From Deltaproteobacteria bacterium (GTDB taxonomy: Bacteria; Desulfobacterota; GWC2-55-46): 64,000 nucleotides of DNA. A program made the translations under genes and the position numbers. The DNA lies in NCBI GenBank assembly GCA_016219015.1, contig JACRCL010000006.1:33886-97885 (forward strand), given 5' to 3'. Positions 61,767 through 64,000 of this stretch are shown here, one piece after another; within the stretch, counting starts at the first letter, position 1, and each line of letters starts with the position of its first letter. The notes under the pieces were generated by a model. It worked only from the letters and a program-made list of their open reading frames with translations. It did no database searches and was not told where the DNA came from.

Positions 61767-62561
61767 ATGTCATCAAAAAAATGTCGGATAATCTTACTGA
61801 TAGCCTTCCTCTTGTACGCGACGACACCTTTATACGGCGCCCAGCCTCCGGCAACGCGGCACAATCTCTGTACGCCGCCTTATCCGAGCGACAGCCTTCT
61901 GGAGTGGTCTTGCGTCAGGTTAAAACCGGGAGATACCCTCGAAAAGCTCTTTGGAGACTCGTGGCAGGACGTCGCCCGTTTTAACAGGATCGACAGGGTA
62001 CACTCGATGCCCGGCACGCGCATTAAAGTACCTAAAACCCTCTCTGACATAAAAGGCTTTACGCCGCTTCCTCATACTTACGCCGAAAAAGCCTCTCTAT
62101 CTAAATTCATACTATTAGACCTGACCGAGCAGTTCCTTGGGGCGTATGAATACGGAAAGCTCGTCTTCTCCGCGCCGGTAACGACAGGAGAGGGCACTAA
62201 CAAGACCCCGGCGGGGGAATTCTTTATAACCGCCCACAGCCGTAACCACAAGTCCTCTAAATACAAGATACATAATACGGACATCCCTTACCCCATGAAC
62301 TACGGGCTGCGCTTCCTCGTTACAAAGTCGGGCGTCTCATACTGGATACACGGACGCGACGTCCCCGGACGGCCCGCCTCCCACGGCTGTGTGGGCCTTT
62401 ATGACGAAGCGATGCAGAAAAAATACTACGGCGTCCCCAAAGACCCGGTGCTTGAAGACGCAAAGTCGCTCTATGAATGGGCTACTGGTCAGACCGCTGA
62501 CGGCGTCTTCAGCCTCCACACGGACGGCCCGCAGGTGCTTATAATAGGAGAGGCCCCTTAG
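61767..62561 (+). CDS. L,D-transpeptidase (YkuD) with LysM-like domain
   Basis: A 264-residue secreted protein. The signal peptide is RIILLIAFLLYATTPLYGA. A LysM-like segment follows (VRLKPGDTLEKLFGDSWQDV, residues 50-90). The YkuD catalytic domain has IHGRDVPG (His195) and SHGCVGLYDE with the catalytic Cys208. It cross-links peptidoglycan or attaches proteins to it in the periplasm. It follows polX by 15 bases. Confidence 0.9.
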   Translation: MSSKKCRIILLIAFLLYATTPLYGAQPPATRHNLCTPPYPSDSLLEWSCVRLKPGDTLEKLFGDSWQDVARFNRIDRVHSMPGTRIKVPKTLSDIKGFTPLPHTYAEKASLSKFILLDLTEQFLGAYEYGKLVFSAPVTTGEGTNKTPAGEFFITAHSRNHKSSKYKIHNTDIPYPMNYGLRFLVTKSGVSYWIHGRDVPGRPASHGCVGLYDEAMQKKYYGVPKDPVLEDAKSLYEWATGQTADGVFSLHTDGPQVLIIGEAP

Positions 62562-62570
62562 AAAGGGGCC
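62552..62570 (+). terminator. Hairpin over the L,D-transpeptidase stop
   Basis: GGCCCCTT (62552-62559), three-base loop, AAGGGGCC (62563-62570). No T run follows, so termination is uncertain. Confidence 0.45.
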
Positions 62571-62599
62571 GCAAAGGCGAAAAAGGCGGGGAAAAGGTA

Positions 62600-62617
62600 G
62601 GTGGGCGGTGGCCACCC
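62600..62617. repeat. R6b: REP-like hairpin
   Basis: GGTGGGCGGTGGCCACCC, a near copy of R6a at 8276-8292. It lies between the L,D-transpeptidase and the AT-rich J-domain gene, at the edge of probable foreign DNA, as R6a does. Confidence 0.55.
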
Positions 62618-62629
62618 TATGGCTTCATA

Positions 62630-63841
62630 TTAAAACTGCTCAGCTGAAATTTCATTTGTCCTGAGATTGCCATGTGGCTGCATAACTAGTTCTACGGTGT
62701 AGCCAGATATATTATCACCGCGAACTTCAAAATCAAATTTTTTGTCTGCTTCATTGTATTGAGTTGTCTTTGGTCCAAACAAGTGCTTAGTTCCATACCA
62801 TTGCACCCCTGTCGCATACTTGAGTTTATATGATCCGAGCGGAACATAGACTTTAATTGACTGTCCAGAACGTATGAAGATTGTTAATATTAAATTGCCT
62901 GTATACCAATCAACAAGCTTAACAAAATAATGATGGCCACTGTCTGTTGTTACAATCTTTAGCGGTGCAATTGCTTCGTTAGCAACATATCTTTTGATTG
63001 CACCGTTTACGGGTAGGGGCTTAATTGGCTCTGTAAAAGTTGGTCCAGAAGCGGCAGCAAGTCTTTTGGAAGATTTCGTCTCATCAGATACTTTATCAAA
63101 TACATCAGGCTGAGAATTTTGCAGTAATCTGTTAAGGGTATCTTCAGCTTGCTTTGATTCTTTCGGTATAATTTTTCTTGACGGTTCTGATTTTAATGCA
63201 CCTATTATTTCGCTTATTATTGGCACAAGTACGATTAAGCTCAAAACTATGTACACGCCCCACTTTTTTTGATGACTTTTGTCACTCGGCTTTGTTTGCT
63301 TCGGCGGGCTTGAAGCGGGCGAATTATTCCTTATAATATCGGCTTCTTTGGAATTGGGGAATCTTCTCAATAAGTAGCGTGCTAAAAAGTTAGCTTGTTC
63401 TTCGTATTCCATGCTTTTATTGAATAATAGCGTGTCATACAGATCAGCAGGGGTCTGGTCTGCACGATAACTTCTTATTTCAATCTCATTTGTTTTAAAG
63501 CCACAACTACAAGTGAGATTATAGATATAATTAGTTCTTAAACATTCGGGACATATCCAGCTATTGTGAGGATTATGAGGTGGTGGCTGTTGATTAGCTG
63601 TTTTTTCCTGATTTTCATTTTTTTGCGATTCTTGTCTTTTATGGGAATCGTTCAGATGATTAATAATTCGTTGGTAGGCGTCATTTATTTCTTTTAATTT
63701 CTCTTCAACTCTTTTTTGAAGTTTGGCATCATGTGAAAAACGGTCAGGATGCCAAATATTTACCAAATCTCTGTATGACTGCCTTACCTCCTGCTCAGTG
63801 GCATTTGGCTGAATCTCAAGTATCTTATAATATTTCTCCAT
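62630..63841 (-). CDS. J-domain membrane protein with zinc motif and C-terminal beta domain
   Basis: A 403-residue protein. The J domain (1-65) has the HPD tripeptide at 31-33 in IWHPDRFSHD. A four-Cys motif WICPECLRTN...LTCSCG follows near 98-118, then a helical region, one transmembrane helix (GVYIVLSLIVLVPIISEIIG) and a C-terminal domain (residues 285-403) with HYFVKLVDWYTGNLILTIFI and VPLGSYKLKYATGVQWYGTK. I recall similar C-terminal domains in other uncharacterised bacterial proteins. Base composition is much more AT-rich than the rest of the window, pointing to recent transfer. ATG 63841 is chosen over a TTG at 63883 that overlaps the transposase stop. Confidence 0.8.
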   Translation of the reverse strand: MEKYYKILEIQPNATEQEVRQSYRDLVNIWHPDRFSHDAKLQKRVEEKLKEINDAYQRIINHLNDSHKRQESQKNENQEKTANQQPPPHNPHNSWICPECLRTNYIYNLTCSCGFKTNEIEIRSYRADQTPADLYDTLLFNKSMEYEEQANFLARYLLRRFPNSKEADIIRNNSPASSPPKQTKPSDKSHQKKWGVYIVLSLIVLVPIISEIIGALKSEPSRKIIPKESKQAEDTLNRLLQNSQPDVFDKVSDETKSSKRLAAASGPTFTEPIKPLPVNGAIKRYVANEAIAPLKIVTTDSGHHYFVKLVDWYTGNLILTIFIRSGQSIKVYVPLGSYKLKYATGVQWYGTKHLFGPKTTQYNEADKKFDFEVRGDNISGYTVELVMQPHGNLRTNEISAEQF

Positions 63842-63879
63842 GATTTGACACCATAGCCCTGTAGATACCGTTTTGTCCG

Positions 63880-64000
<121 letters not shown>

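Overview
The window is a GC-rich stretch of a Gram-negative bacterial chromosome, most likely from an uncultured Thermodesulfobacteriota (Deltaproteobacteria) or Nitrospirota-type lineage. The lineage call is inference. It rests on the gene order ilvB-ilvN-ilvC-psd-pssA-leuA, an LptE-type outer-membrane lipoprotein, System II cytochrome c assembly (ResB/CcsA), selA, and heavy use of AGG (Arg) and ATA (Ile) codons throughout. No rRNA, tRNA or CRISPR array was seen.

Layout. 1-8208: branched-chain amino-acid genes (end of ilvB, ilvN, ilvC, leuA, leuC, leuD, leuB) with psd and pssA between them. 8276-9153: a REP-like hairpin and two small accessory genes, one a PD-(D/E)XK-type nuclease. 9269-13981 (minus): ccsA, resB and an MrfA-type helicase. 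14135-20636: a Cys-pair protein, a phosphoesterase, a TlpA-like lipoprotein, leuS-lptE-holA and rpsT. 20783-26477: murJ, then a minus-strand operon (lipoprotein, mobB, mobA, mazG), then selA. 26734-29471: a Gly-rich secreted protein, a DUF3108 protein and an MFS transporter. 29861-34219: rplU-rpmA, obgE-proB, proA. 34497-56592: a 22-kb Wzx/Wzy-type surface polysaccharide locus. 56695-62561: aspA, a GerMN protein, murI, polX and an L,D-transpeptidase. 62630-64000: an AT-rich J-domain membrane protein next to the 3' end of an IS110-family transposase gene.

The polysaccharide locus has two blocks. The first (34497-48884) encodes SLBB export protein, Wzi-like barrel, Wzz, Wzy/ligase, methyltransferase, Wzx, a nucleotidyltransferase/kinase fusion, a phosphotransferase fusion, radical SAM protein and GT9. 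The second (49093-56592, own promoter candidate) encodes GT4, the initiating polyprenyl phosphotransferase, and a sugar-building cassette (oxidoreductase, ATP-grasp, epimerase, HAD phosphatase, DegT aminotransferase). No BY-kinase (Wzc) is encoded.

The most unusual content is between genes. Three families of 110-160 bp structured repeats recur here. R1 (five copies) has nested inverted ends, and three copies begin exactly at or over a stop codon. R2 (two copies) lies directly upstream of leuS and of obgE in the same orientation. R3 (three copies) is open on both strands, and in two places it supplies the N-terminal codons of an exported protein. Smaller repeats (R4, R5, R6) are nested with them.
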